Assembly (NCBI GenBank): GCA_035464675.1
Contig: DATHSA010000059.1
Location: forward strand, 1 to 50,638
Length of the DNA: 50,638 nt
Source of the DNA: JAUYIV01 sp035464675
GTDB taxonomy: Bacteria > Actinomycetota > Acidimicrobiia > Spongiisociales > UBA11373
Direction of reading: 5' to 3'
Made by a program: the position numbers and the translations under genes. Shown here piece by piece: positions 7,850 to 16,286 of this stretch. The number at the start of each line of letters is the position of its first letter. The first letter of the stretch is position 1. Under the pieces are notes generated by a model. That model was not told the DNA's origin. It saw only the letters and a program-made list of their open reading frames with translations, and did no database searches.

Positions 7850-9001
7850 ATGTCCCGACCCATCTCCCTCGTGCTGGCGGCGGCGCTCGCCCTTGCCGGG
7901 TGCGCCTACGAGTCGGCAGGCACGACGACCACGACGACGGTGGCCGACGACGAGTCGCCGCCTCCGACGAGCCCCGCTGAGATCGTCGTGGCCGACCAGA
8001 TGATCGAGGGTTCGTCATTGGTGGTCGAGTCGGTGTCGTTGCCTGCTCCGGGCTTCGTGGTGGTGCGGATGGACGCCGGCGGTTCGCCGGGCGAGGTCAT
8101 CGGAATGAGCGAGTTGCTCACGACCGGGGTCATCTCCCAGGTGCCGATCCCCTTCTTCGTGCCGCTCACCGAGCCGACCACCGTCCACCTGACGATTCAC
8201 ATCGACATGGACCGGGACGAGCGATTCACCTACGAGCCGCCCGATGGCTTCGTCGATGAGATCGCAGCCCGCGCCAACGGCGAGCCCGCGACGACGACCG
8301 CGAGGCTGACATTGCTGGCGCCGATTTCCCCCGCGGACGTCTTCGTGGACCCCCAGACCAACAACGGCGCGACCGTCGAGGTGGCCTCGGCAACCCTTCC
8401 GTCGCCGGGATGGGTGGCGATCCATGCCAGTGAAGGTGGGGAGCCCGGCGCGGTGCTTGCGATCTCCGACTTGCTGACTGCGGGCGTCACCAACGATCTC
8501 GTGTTCACGATCGATCCGCCGCTCGAATCGACGCAAGGCGTATTCGTCGCAGTGTGGATCGACCGTGACGGAGACGGCGTGTTCGATCCCGAGGCCGGCG
8601 CCGATGAGATCGGAGTGCGCGCCGACGGCGCCCTGGCGCTCGAGAATCCGGTCATCACGGTGCTGGCACGAAGCCCGGGTGAGGTCTTCGTCCTCGATCA
8701 GGAATCGGACGGAACGGTTGTCTCCATCGACTCGCTTCGACTGCCCTCACCGGGTTTCGTCGAGATCCTCACCGACGACGAGGGATCACCGGGCAATCGC
8801 ATCGCAGTGTCGATTCCGCTTCCGGCGGGAACTTCGGAGGTGGATATCGACCTGGAGCCGGCGCTCACCGAGACGACGATCCTCTGGGCTCGCCTGTGGA
8901 TCGACTTCGATCAGGACGGCACGCTCTCCGCCGGTGATGCCACCGTGTTGACCGAACCGGGTGGGGATGTCGTGCAGGCCTCGTTCGAGGTGGAGGTGTA
9001 G
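7850..9001 (+). CDS. Triple-repeat lipoprotein (DUF7282-like repeats)
   Basis: A 383-residue lipoprotein (lipobox LAGC, Cys18; Thr-rich linker to about residue 45). Three repeats of about 110 residues follow (about 47-155, 160-270, 275-383). Each opens with a beta strand then P-APGFVVVRMD or SPGWVAIHAS, continues with an SPGEVIG/EPGAVLA turn and ends in an acidic loop (DMDRDERF, DRDGDGVFD, DFDQDGTL) that could bind calcium. I recall this pattern from haloarchaeal proteins annotated DUF7282; that assignment is from memory. Probable surface adhesion or structural role. A TACCCT box lies 10 nt upstream of the ATG. Confidence 0.75.
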   Translation: MSRPISLVLAAALALAGCAYESAGTTTTTTVADDESPPPTSPAEIVVADQMIEGSSLVVESVSLPAPGFVVVRMDAGGSPGEVIGMSELLTTGVISQVPIPFFVPLTEPTTVHLTIHIDMDRDERFTYEPPDGFVDEIAARANGEPATTTARLTLLAPISPADVFVDPQTNNGATVEVASATLPSPGWVAIHASEGGEPGAVLAISDLLTAGVTNDLVFTIDPPLESTQGVFVAVWIDRDGDGVFDPEAGADEIGVRADGALALENPVITVLARSPGEVFVLDQESDGTVVSIDSLRLPSPGFVEILTDDEGSPGNRIAVSIPLPAGTSEVDIDLEPALTETTILWARLWIDFDQDGTLSAGDATVLTEPGGDVVQASFEVEV

Positions 9002-9006
9002 GGAGA

Positions 9007-9060
9007 GGGCCTCGCTTCGCTCGGCCAGGCGATTCGCAATTCGCAATTCGCGATTCGCCA
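9007..9060. repeat. Hairpin plus GCAATTC heptamer element
   Basis: A hairpin motif GGGCCTCGCTTCGCTCGGCC (9007-9026) followed by 7-bp units (GCGATTC, GCAATTC, GCAATTC, GCGATTC). The same element in reverse orientation occurs at 23157-23205 and 47083-47136. It lies between two convergent genes. Confidence 0.8.
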
Positions 9061-9072
9061 GAGCGCGTTGTG

Positions 9073-9960
9073 TCAGGCCGGCCAGTCGCCCGCCCTGGCG
9101 GCCATGGCTGGGGGTCGGTCGTAGCCGAGTTCTCTTGCCAGCCATGAGCCTGTGTCGGTGAGGCTGGGAATGTCGAGGCCGGTCTCGAGGCCCGACCTCT
9201 CGAGCATCCAGGCCAGGTCTTCTGTGGCGACGTTGCCTCCCGCCTGGGGCGAGAAGGGGCTTCCACCGAAGCCCCCCACCGAAGCGTCGAGTGCGTCGAC
9301 TCTCGCGGCAAGCGCGGCGAGGGCGTTGGCGTATCCGGTGTTCCGGGTGTTGTGGAAGTGGCACCGGGTGCGGACCCCGGGTGCGGCCGCCCGTACCAGG
9401 TCGAGGAGCAGCCCGACATCCCGGGGCACGGCGACCCCGATGGTGTCGCCGAGGGCGATCTCGTCGGCACCGGCAGCCGCCATGTCACCGGCGATGGAAG
9501 CGGTTCGCTCGGGGGCGACCGAACCGTCGATCGGGTCACCGAACGCCACCGAGATCGTCACCGACACCCCGAGTCCCGACTGCTTCGCCCGGGACACGAG
9601 TCCGGCCGCCTCGGCGTTGCGGTGGGCGGCGGTGGCTGCGCTGTTCTTCTCGGCGTACCCGTCCGAGGCGTAGGCGACCAGGTTCACCTCGTCGAGGTCG
9701 CTCTCGAGAGCCCGGTCGAGGCCCTTGCCGTTGAGTACGAGGCCGATCGCCCGGAACGTCCGCTCCCGGAGCGCGTCACAGATCTCCTCGGCGCCCTCGA
9801 TCTGGGGCACCAGCCGGGGATCGGCGAACGAGACCGTCTCGATGCGGCCGGCACCGGCTGCTTCGAGACGGCGGATCAATTCGACCCGCGTGGCAACCGG
9901 GAGAACCCGGTCCTCGCTCTGCAGGCCGTCCCGGGGGCCGACCTCGACGATCTCGATCAA
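9073..9960 (-). CDS. HMG-CoA lyase family protein with Cys-to-Ser at the signature
   Basis: A 295-residue TIM-barrel protein of the hydroxymethylglutaryl-CoA lyase family, which splits HMG-CoA into acetyl-CoA and acetoacetate in leucine breakdown. Visible: VGPRDGLQSE (metal Asp and catalytic Arg), ETVSFADPRLVPQ and the metal pair HFHN. The signature loop normally reads GGCP with the active-site Cys; here it is GGSPFSPQAGGN, so the Cys is Ser. That may mean reduced or different lyase activity. The TTG at 9958-9960 is taken as start because it gives the family N-terminus MIEIVEVGPRDG; the upstream gene ends 13 nt before it. Confidence 0.8.
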   Translation of the reverse strand: MIEIVEVGPRDGLQSEDRVLPVATRVELIRRLEAAGAGRIETVSFADPRLVPQIEGAEEICDALRERTFRAIGLVLNGKGLDRALESDLDEVNLVAYASDGYAEKNSAATAAHRNAEAAGLVSRAKQSGLGVSVTISVAFGDPIDGSVAPERTASIAGDMAAAGADEIALGDTIGVAVPRDVGLLLDLVRAAAPGVRTRCHFHNTRNTGYANALAALAARVDALDASVGGFGGSPFSPQAGGNVATEDLAWMLERSGLETGLDIPSLTDTGSWLARELGYDRPPAMAARAGDWPA

Positions 9961-9973
9961 GCGCGACGAGTGC

Positions 9974-11098
9974 TCAGAGATTGCCCCGGAGCTCCTGCTC
10001 CCGCTCGATCGCTTCGAAGAGGGCCTTGAAGTTGCCCTTGCCGAAGCCGGTCGCGCCGCGTCTCTCGATGAACTCGAAGAACACCGTCGGGCGATCCTGG
10101 AGCATTCGGGTGAAGATCTGGAGTAGGTACCCGCCCTCGTCCTGGTCCAGCAGGATTCCGAGTGCTTCGACCCTCTCCCGATCCACGTCGATATCCGGCA
10201 TTCGCTTCCACACGTCCTCGTAGTACGTGTGCGGCACGCTGAGCGTCTTGAGGCCGCGTGCCGAAGTCTGGGTGACGGTCGACACCAGGTCCGACGTGTG
10301 CATGGCGATGTGCTGTACGCCCGGGCTCCTGTAGAATTGGAGGTACTCGTCGATCTGCGACTTCTTGAGTCCCTCGGCGGGTTCGTTGATCGGCAGTTTG
10401 ATGATCCCGGTGCCGTCCCACATGACCTTCGACATGAGGGCCGTGTACTTGGTGCTGATCGCCTCGTCGTCGAAATGGCGGAGCATGGTGAAGCCGAACA
10501 CCCGCTCGTAGAACTCGACCCAGTGATTCATCTTGCCGAGTTCGACGTTGGCGACGACGTGATCGACGAACTGCAGCCCGATCGACCGGGCGATGTCGTC
10601 GTCCATCGGCTGGAAGTCGGGGATCTCGCCCTCTCGCTCGATGAACGAGTGGATGGTGTCCCCGTAGGCCTGGATGGCCGAAGTGACCATGCGCCCGCGA
10701 TCCGTCTCGATCACATGGGGCTTGGCGGCAGGCTCGGCGCCGCGCTCGATGGCCATTTCGAAGGCCGCCTCCGAGTCGGGCACGAGGAGCGCCACGTCGT
10801 GGACCCCGGGGCCGTGCTCATGGACGTGGGCACTGACCGGGTGGTCCGGGGTCATGGCCCCGGTCACGACGAAGGTGATGTCGCTCTGCCTCAGGAGGTA
10901 GGAAGCAGTCTCCCGGGTGCCGGTCTCCGGCCCGCGGTAGCCGACGATGCTGAATCCGAGCACGGAACGGAGGAACTGGGCCGTCTGGAAGGCGTTGCCG
11001 ACCCACCACTCGAGGTGCGAGAAGCCCTTGAGCGGGAAGTCGTCCTTGGCGGCCATGGCCTTGGCCCTTTCCAGGGTCTCGACGTCGTCCTTGGTCAT
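9974..11098 (-). CDS. hppD: 4-hydroxyphenylpyruvate dioxygenase
   Basis: Converts 4-hydroxyphenylpyruvate to homogentisate in tyrosine catabolism, using Fe(II) in the cytoplasm. The 374 residues fit the family length and have two VOC-fold halves. The iron ligands are His180 (FVDHVVANV), His263 (VQHIAMHT) and Glu342 (FFEFIERRG); the C-terminal GFGKGNFKALF gate is present. The ATG at 11096-11098 is chosen because GGGAG lies 8 nt upstream and the family N-terminus begins soon after. The HMG-CoA-lyase-like gene follows after 13 nt. Homogentisate dioxygenase is not in the window, while fumarylacetoacetase lies 1.9 kb away on the other strand. Confidence 0.95.
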   Translation of the reverse strand: MTKDDVETLERAKAMAAKDDFPLKGFSHLEWWVGNAFQTAQFLRSVLGFSIVGYRGPETGTRETASYLLRQSDITFVVTGAMTPDHPVSAHVHEHGPGVHDVALLVPDSEAAFEMAIERGAEPAAKPHVIETDRGRMVTSAIQAYGDTIHSFIEREGEIPDFQPMDDDIARSIGLQFVDHVVANVELGKMNHWVEFYERVFGFTMLRHFDDEAISTKYTALMSKVMWDGTGIIKLPINEPAEGLKKSQIDEYLQFYRSPGVQHIAMHTSDLVSTVTQTSARGLKTLSVPHTYYEDVWKRMPDIDVDRERVEALGILLDQDEGGYLLQIFTRMLQDRPTVFFEFIERRGATGFGKGNFKALFEAIEREQELRGNL

Positions 11099-11190
11099 GG
11101 TGTGGCTCCCGGGTCGTGGGGTCCCATTGTCGCGTGTTCGATGGGGCAACGACGCCCACCCGGGGGCTGTGGGCGACTCCGCCGAGCGGA

Positions 11191-12000
11191 TCATGGCTCG
11201 CGGTGGTCCCCCTGATCCTGGCGCCAGAGCCCGATCTCGTCGCGGAAGGCCTCGACGACCGGCTCCACGACGGCATCGAGCATCGCCTCGATCTCTGGCC
11301 CTTGCGGCGTCGACTCACCAGAGCTCCACGCCGCCAGACGGGAGAGGCCTTGCCCGAGATCGGGGTGGATCTGTGACCAACGTCGGCTCGCCTCCTCACG
11401 ATCGGTGGTCCAGGTGGCGTCGTGGATGCTGACGAGGCCCGAGACGGCGAACAGGGTCTTTCGAGCCACGCGACGGCCGAGCGTGTCCGACGGGGAGCGA
11501 GCGAGCTCGCTCCGCCAGACCCGGAGCCTGGAGGCGATGTCGCCGTTGAAGCCGCGTGCCGCCCGACGGTCGGCCGGAAAGCCGGCGGTCGCCCGGTCTC
11601 GATCCGGCCCCGCGAGATGGGCGCAGTAGTGATGTAGGAAGACCCGCCCTCCGTACGCCTGGTCGTCGGGTCCGATGAAATCCTCGTCGGAGCCCGGAGC
11701 GAACTGGACGGCCCTGCACTGCTCCGAGAACCGGGATGACAGGCTCCGCGACATCTCCTGCGCCTCGGCGGCGGGGAGCCCGATCGTCAGGATGTCGACG
11801 TCGGAGAACGGGATCTGTGCCCGACCGGTGGCCACGGAGCCGTAGACGTACACCGCCACCTCTGGCCGTCCATCCCGGGCGAGGGCGACTGCCGCGTCGA
11901 CGATGGGACGGTACGGCGGGCGAATCCGATCACGGTCGACCCCCGTCTGGATCGTCCCCTCCGGTGTCACCCCTTCGAGCGGGTCACGCACGCACGGCAC
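11191..12000 (-). CDS. Nucleotidyltransferase-domain protein
   Basis: A 269-residue protein whose N-terminal third carries the polymerase-beta-type nucleotidyltransferase motif, GSVATGR followed by SDVDIL (the two catalytic Asp). The C-terminal half is helical and of unknown type, resembling the layout of aminoglycoside-type nucleotidyltransferases or MNT-domain proteins. The GTG at 11998-12000 is the furthest start; another in-frame GTG lies three codons in, so the start is uncertain. It stops 92 bp before the dioxygenase, which has its own ribosome site. Substrate unknown. Confidence 0.65.
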   Translation of the reverse strand: MPCVRDPLEGVTPEGTIQTGVDRDRIRPPYRPIVDAAVALARDGRPEVAVYVYGSVATGRAQIPFSDVDILTIGLPAAEAQEMSRSLSSRFSEQCRAVQFAPGSDEDFIGPDDQAYGGRVFLHHYCAHLAGPDRDRATAGFPADRRAARGFNGDIASRLRVWRSELARSPSDTLGRRVARKTLFAVSGLVSIHDATWTTDREEASRRWSQIHPDLGQGLSRLAAWSSGESTPQGPEIEAMLDAVVEPVVEAFRDEIGLWRQDQGDHREP

Positions 12001-12040
12001 CGTAGACCATCACGGAGCCTGACCGAGCGGCGCCTCGCCC

Positions 12041-12046
12041 TACCCT
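12041..12046 (+). promoter_or_regulatory. -10 box TACCCT, leaderless-type promoter
   Basis: TACCCT ends 7 nt before the ATG at 12054, with no ribosome-binding site between. Confidence 0.55.
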
Positions 12047-12053
12047 TCCCCTC

Positions 12054-12971
12054 ATGTCGCTCGAGATCTCGCGCCCCGATGCTCGCCGCGCCGCCCTCGG
12101 TGGGCTGATCGACTACGCCGGCCTTTTCCCGCCGACCGAGCTGGACATGGAGTCGGCGGTCGCCGAATACCGAGCGGCACGTTCCGGCGCCGGGGCGTGG
12201 ATCGTCGACCGGTTCCTCTGCACGGTGACACGACTCGAGGAGTTGGGAGGGGTGCTGACCCGGGCGATGGAGCCCGGCGAGCCGGCGTGGAGGGTTTCGG
12301 CGGTCGCAGCCGGCGACCTCGACAGCGAGGTGGGGCTGATCGAAGCGTTCGATGCCGAGATGGGTGGCGCCGCATCCGTCCGCGTGGTGGAGACGAAGGT
12401 TCCTCCTGGCGATCTGGCGGTCTGGGCGGCGCGGGCGGTGCGGGCGCTCGACCAGCTCGTCTTCTTCGAGATCCCCTGGCAGGCGGGCGTCGACGTCGCT
12501 CTCGATGCACTTGTCGCTGCACGCGAGGACACGCGACATTCCCTCGGCGCCAAGATCCGCACTGGCGGGTTGTCGGCCGACGACTTCCCGCCGCCCGAGG
12601 CGGTGGCGGCGTTCATCGCGGCATGTCACGAGCGCTCCCTCCCGATGAAGGCGACCGCGGGGCTCCATCACCCGTTCCGCCACCTCGACCCGGATACCGG
12701 ATTCACCCGTCATGGGTTTCTGAACCTTCTGGCGGCCGCGGCATTGGCGAACGCCGGCGAATCGCTGGACACTCTGGCCCGGGTGGTCGCCGACGACGAT
12801 GCCGGGGCGTTCTCCTTCGACCGGTCCGGGCTTCGGTGGCGGGGGCACTCGGTCTCGGCCGCCGACCTCCAGGACACCCGCCGCAGCCTGTTCGTCGCCT
12901 ACGGGTCGTGCTCGTTCGACGAGCCGGTCGAGGACCTGACCGCCCTCGGCGTTCTGCCGGTGGGATCGTGA
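12054..12971 (+). CDS. Conserved protein of unknown function next to fumarylacetoacetase
   Basis: A 305-residue soluble protein. Distinct segments are GLIDYAGLFPPTELDM near the N-terminus, GAKIRTGGL at about 161-170, KATAGLHHPFRHLD at about 199-212 and HGFLNLL. From memory these motifs mark a conserved hypothetical family in several phyla; the alternation of strands and helices suggests a TIM barrel, and the KATAGLHHP and KIRTGG lysines could be active-site residues. Its stop codon overlaps the GTG of fumarylacetoacetase by two bases (GTGA), so the two are translated together and a role in aromatic amino-acid breakdown is likely. Confidence 0.75.
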   Translation: MSLEISRPDARRAALGGLIDYAGLFPPTELDMESAVAEYRAARSGAGAWIVDRFLCTVTRLEELGGVLTRAMEPGEPAWRVSAVAAGDLDSEVGLIEAFDAEMGGAASVRVVETKVPPGDLAVWAARAVRALDQLVFFEIPWQAGVDVALDALVAAREDTRHSLGAKIRTGGLSADDFPPPEAVAAFIAACHERSLPMKATAGLHHPFRHLDPDTGFTRHGFLNLLAAAALANAGESLDTLARVVADDDAGAFSFDRSGLRWRGHSVSAADLQDTRRSLFVAYGSCSFDEPVEDLTALGVLPVGS

Positions 12972-14197
12972 CGCGGTCGCGGATCCCGGTTCCCGACGGC
13001 TCCGACTTCCCTCTCGAGAACCTTCCCTACGGGGTCTTCGACCCGGGCGACGGCACCCGGATCGGTGTGGCCATCGGCTCCCATGTCCTGGACCTCCGCG
13101 CTGCCCGGTCACGGCTTCCCGGGGTCGCTGCGGACGCCCTGGCGGCGGCGACGCTCAATCCCTACCTGGCATTGGGTCGGGTCGCGTGGCTCGAGACACG
13201 CGAGGCGATCACGCACCTGCTGTCCTCCGACGAGGTCGACCGGTTGCCCGACGGGGCGATCCACGAGATGGGCTCGGTGCGGATGTTGCTGCCGTTCGAG
13301 CCGGGGGATTACGTCGACTTCTACTCGTCGATCGAGCACGCCACCAATCTCGGCCGGATGTTCCGCCCGGACTCGGAGCCGCTGCTACCCAACTGGCGGC
13401 ACCTTCCGGTCGGGTATCACGGCCGCGCCAGCAGCGTGGTGGTGAGCGGGACGCCGATCACCCGGCCCTCCGGCCAGATCAAGCCCGTCGATGGCCCGCC
13501 GATCCACTCCCCGACGCGGGCGCTCGACATCGAGTTGGAGGTCGGGTTCGTCACCGGGCCGGGCAACGACCTGGGTCACCCGATTCCGATCTCGGAGGCG
13601 CGCGACCACATCTTCGGTCTGGTCCTCGTCAACGACTGGAGCGCCCGCGACATCCAGAGATGGGAGTACCAGCCACTGGGGCCGTTCCTCGGCAAGTCGT
13701 TCGCCACGGCCGTGTCGCCCTGGGTGGTGACCCTCGACGCGCTGGCGCCCTACATGGTCGCATCGCCTGCCCAGGATCCGCTCCCGCTCGACTACCTGCG
13801 AACCGAGGACGACTGGGGAATCGATCTGGAACTCGAGGTGCTGCTGGCCGCGCAAGGGATGACGGAGCCGGTGCCGATCGCGCGCACCAACTTCTCTGGC
13901 ATGTACTGGACGATGGCCCAGCAACTCGCTCACGTCACCGTCAATGGGACGAATGTCCGGCCCGGCGATCTGTACGCGTCCGGGACAGTGTCGGGTTCCG
14001 AGACCGGCTCGTACGGGAGCCTGATCGAGCTGACCTGGGGCGGGGAGAATCCGATCGCCCTGCCCGACGGCTCGGAGCGCAGGTTCGTGGAGGACGGCGA
14101 CACCGTCATCCTGCGCGGGTGGTGCCAACGCCCCGGGCTGCCCCGCATCGGTTTTGGCGAGTGCACCGGGACGGTCGTCACGGCACCACGGGTGTGA
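12968..14197 (+). CDS. fahA: Fumarylacetoacetase
   Basis: Splits fumarylacetoacetate into fumarate and acetoacetate, the last step of tyrosine degradation. The 409 residues match the family length. Key segments: DYVDFYSSIEHATNLGRMF (metal Asp and catalytic His), the ELEVGF metal glutamates, and NDWSARDIQRWEYQPLGPF followed by GKSF. The start is a GTG inside the stop of the preceding gene, in agreement with the family N-terminus (SDFPLENLPYGVF). Together with 4-hydroxyphenylpyruvate dioxygenase it implies a tyrosine pathway, although the homogentisate dioxygenase and isomerase steps are not visible here. Confidence 0.95.
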   Translation: MTRSRIPVPDGSDFPLENLPYGVFDPGDGTRIGVAIGSHVLDLRAARSRLPGVAADALAAATLNPYLALGRVAWLETREAITHLLSSDEVDRLPDGAIHEMGSVRMLLPFEPGDYVDFYSSIEHATNLGRMFRPDSEPLLPNWRHLPVGYHGRASSVVVSGTPITRPSGQIKPVDGPPIHSPTRALDIELEVGFVTGPGNDLGHPIPISEARDHIFGLVLVNDWSARDIQRWEYQPLGPFLGKSFATAVSPWVVTLDALAPYMVASPAQDPLPLDYLRTEDDWGIDLELEVLLAAQGMTEPVPIARTNFSGMYWTMAQQLAHVTVNGTNVRPGDLYASGTVSGSETGSYGSLIELTWGGENPIALPDGSERRFVEDGDTVILRGWCQRPGLPRIGFGECTGTVVTAPRV

Positions 14198-14216
14198 CTC
14201 GTGGTGGGGGCATCAG

Positions 14217-14240
14217 GACGGGTGACGGGCGACGGGAGAC
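14217..14240. repeat. Heptamer tandem array, GGGYRAC family
   Basis: Units GACGGGT, GACGGGC and GACGGGA in tandem in the 94-bp gap between fumarylacetoacetase and the MaoC-type gene. Confidence 0.75.
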
Positions 14241-14278
14241 ACTTCAACAGCCGCGGCACCCCGGCAGGCGCCGCGCGG

Positions 14279-14284
14279 TACCCT
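14279..14284 (+). promoter_or_regulatory. -10 box TACCCT, leaderless-type promoter
   Basis: TACCCT ends exactly 7 nt before the ATG at 14292; no Shine-Dalgarno sequence is present. Confidence 0.55.
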
Positions 14285-14291
14285 CCAGCCC

Positions 14292-15125
14292 ATGCCCCTC
14301 AACTTCGACCTGGGCGGGAAGGTGTACGACCCTGTCACCCGGACGATCACGGCGGAAGAGATCGAGGAATACGCCCGGGCGTCGGGCGACATCAATGCCC
14401 GGTATGCCAAGGGGCCCGGGCAGATCGCCTCTCCGATCTTCCCGGTCGTGCCCGGATTCCCCCTGATGGGCACGGTCACCACCGACCCCGAACTGAACGT
14501 GGAGAATCCGCTGATGATCCTCCACGGCGAGGAGGAGGTCGTCCATCACCGGCCGATCCGGGCCGGCGACACCCTGGTGTTCACCCCTTCACTCGTGTCG
14601 GTCGAGGACAAGGGCCGCAACGGCGCGTACGTCATCCGGGTCGGTGCCGCCACCGAGGACGGTGAGCCGGTGAACGAGCAGTTCGCCACGATCGTCGTCC
14701 GCGGAGCCGGCAGCGGCGAGGAGCGGCCCTCGGCACCGAAGGAATCGCCCGGGGAGCCAGGAGCGCCCTCCGTGAGGTTCACCCGCCACGTGCCCGAGGA
14801 CATGCCCCCGAGGTACGCCAAGGCCTCCGGCGACCACAACCCGATCCACGTCGATGACGACGTGGCCCGCATGGTGGGTCTCCCCGGTGTGATCAACCAC
14901 GGGCTGGGCACCCTCTCGCTCGTAACCGGGGGCCTGGTCGAGCAGCTCGCGGGCGGGGACCCCGCGGCGGTCCGCCGGGTGAAGGTGCGGTTCACCGACG
15001 TCGTGTTCCCGGGCAGTGATCTCGAGACGAGGGTGTGGGAGGCGGGAGACGGCCACAGGTTCGAGACCCTGCGCCCCGATGGGAAGGTTGTCATGCGGGG
15101 CGAGTTCGAAGCGACAGGCGGCTGA
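14292..15125 (+). CDS. Double-hotdog MaoC-like dehydratase
   Basis: A 277-residue protein with an N-terminal hotdog half (about 1-135) and a C-terminal catalytic MaoC half (about 150-275). The hydratase motif is ASGDHNPIHVDDD, with the Asp and His of (R)-specific enoyl-CoA or 3-hydroxyacyl-ACP dehydratases, followed by GVINHGLGTLSL. Actinobacterial relatives hydrate enoyl thioesters in fatty acid or steroid metabolism, or act as HadAB-type dehydratases; which applies is not decided by sequence. Its stop overlaps the next start (TGATG). Confidence 0.8.
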   Translation: MPLNFDLGGKVYDPVTRTITAEEIEEYARASGDINARYAKGPGQIASPIFPVVPGFPLMGTVTTDPELNVENPLMILHGEEEVVHHRPIRAGDTLVFTPSLVSVEDKGRNGAYVIRVGAATEDGEPVNEQFATIVVRGAGSGEERPSAPKESPGEPGAPSVRFTRHVPEDMPPRYAKASGDHNPIHVDDDVARMVGLPGVINHGLGTLSLVTGGLVEQLAGGDPAAVRRVKVRFTDVVFPGSDLETRVWEAGDGHRFETLRPDGKVVMRGEFEATGG

Positions 15126-16105
15126 TGGCGCGGCTCCGGCTGTTCGCCAACCTGCGCGAGATCGCCGGCACCGGTTCCGTCGATGTCGAAGGAGCCACCG
15201 TCGGCGAGATCCTCGACTCCGCCGTCCAGAGGTTCGGCAAGGACTTCGCGCGCGCCCTCGAGCCGGCTCAGGTGTGGGTCGACGGCGAACGCGCCGGCTC
15301 CGACGCGCCGGTGACGGACAGGTCCGAGGTCGCCGCGATTCCACCGGTGTCCGGCGGTGCGATGCTGGTGCGATCCCCGATGGCGATAGAGATCGGGGTC
15401 GTCGCCGCCCTCGCCGCCGCGCTGTTCGGGGCCAACGCGGCATCCCTGCAGTGGTTCGCCGTGACCGTGGTTCTGGTGATCGGGGTGTGGGCGTTCGATC
15501 TGGCGGCAGCCGCCGAGCGGCGCGACCTCGACGTCGCCTTCTTCCCGGGTGTCGCCGCCGCGTTCGGCGGCGTGCTCGCCACCTACCGGTACGGCGCCTA
15601 CGGCCTGGCAGCCGCCGCGATCGGCGCCATCATCCTTGCCCTGACCTGGAGCGTCTTCAGCCACCGCCTGCGGCCCATCGAGTCGGTGACCGCCGGCATT
15701 GCGATCGCGATGACCGCGGCTCTGGGAGCAGGATCGATGGTGATCCTGCGCCTGCGATCGCGCGACGAGACCCTGGTCTTCCTGGTGGTGGTGTCGGTGG
15801 CGGTGTTCGTGTCCTGGCTCTCGGACCGGTCGGAGATGCCGATCCTCGACCCCCTGGTGGCCATGCTGATCGGAGCCGTCGTCGGAGGGGCCGTGGCCGG
15901 GGCTCTGTGGGCGCCCGACCTGCTCGTTGCGATAGGCGGGGCGGTTGCGGCGGCGATCGCCCTCGTCGCCGGGCGAAACCTGGGGATGCTGATAAGGGCC
16001 GGCGGATTCTTCGCCAGCGGTGACATACCGGGGAGCCTCTCGTATCTCGACGGGGTGGTTCTGGCGGCCGGGGCCTTCTGGGCCCTGGTGGCGGTGTTGA
16101 GCTAG
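15125..16105 (+). CDS. MoaD/ThiS-like domain fused to a CdsA-like membrane domain
   Basis: A 326-residue protein. Residues 1-78 are a beta-grasp MoaD-like domain (RLRLFANLREIAG start, ending IPPVSGG, Gly77-Gly78). In a free MoaD the double Gly is the C-terminus that is adenylated and carries sulfur; here the chain runs straight on into eight or so membrane helices. The last segment (GDIPGSLSYLDGVVLA) resembles the end of phosphatidate cytidylyltransferase but lacks the expected HGG and DR residues, so enzymatic activity is doubtful. Either the beta-grasp domain serves only as a binding module or it is cut off. Coupled by TGATG to the MaoC-type gene. Confidence 0.65.
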   Translation: MARLRLFANLREIAGTGSVDVEGATVGEILDSAVQRFGKDFARALEPAQVWVDGERAGSDAPVTDRSEVAAIPPVSGGAMLVRSPMAIEIGVVAALAAALFGANAASLQWFAVTVVLVIGVWAFDLAAAAERRDLDVAFFPGVAAAFGGVLATYRYGAYGLAAAAIGAIILALTWSVFSHRLRPIESVTAGIAIAMTAALGAGSMVILRLRSRDETLVFLVVVSVAVFVSWLSDRSEMPILDPLVAMLIGAVVGGAVAGALWAPDLLVAIGGAVAAAIALVAGRNLGMLIRAGGFFASGDIPGSLSYLDGVVLAAGAFWALVAVLS

Positions 16106-16111
16106 TTACCC

Positions 16112-16157
16112 GGCCGGACTTCGGCGGCTTCGCCGCCGAACAGACGCTGGTCCGGCC
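16112..16157. terminator. Nested hairpin between convergent genes
   Basis: Outer stem GGCCGGAC/GTCCGGCC (16112-16119 with 16150-16157) enclosing a perfect 9-bp stem TTCGGCGGC-TTC-GCCGCCGAA (16120-16140). It lies 6 bp after the stop of the MoaD-fusion gene and 130 bp before the hisC stop. Likely bidirectional termination; no T-run. Confidence 0.6.
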
Positions 16158-16286
16158 TCCTCCGCAACATGGGGCCCCAACCCCATGGCGGCCGTTGCGG
16201 GGCGGCCGGCTAGTAGCCCCGAAGGAATCCTCTCCCCTTGCGTCTTGCTCCTGCCGGGAGTCGGGCGACCGGAGCCGGGAGACGAT

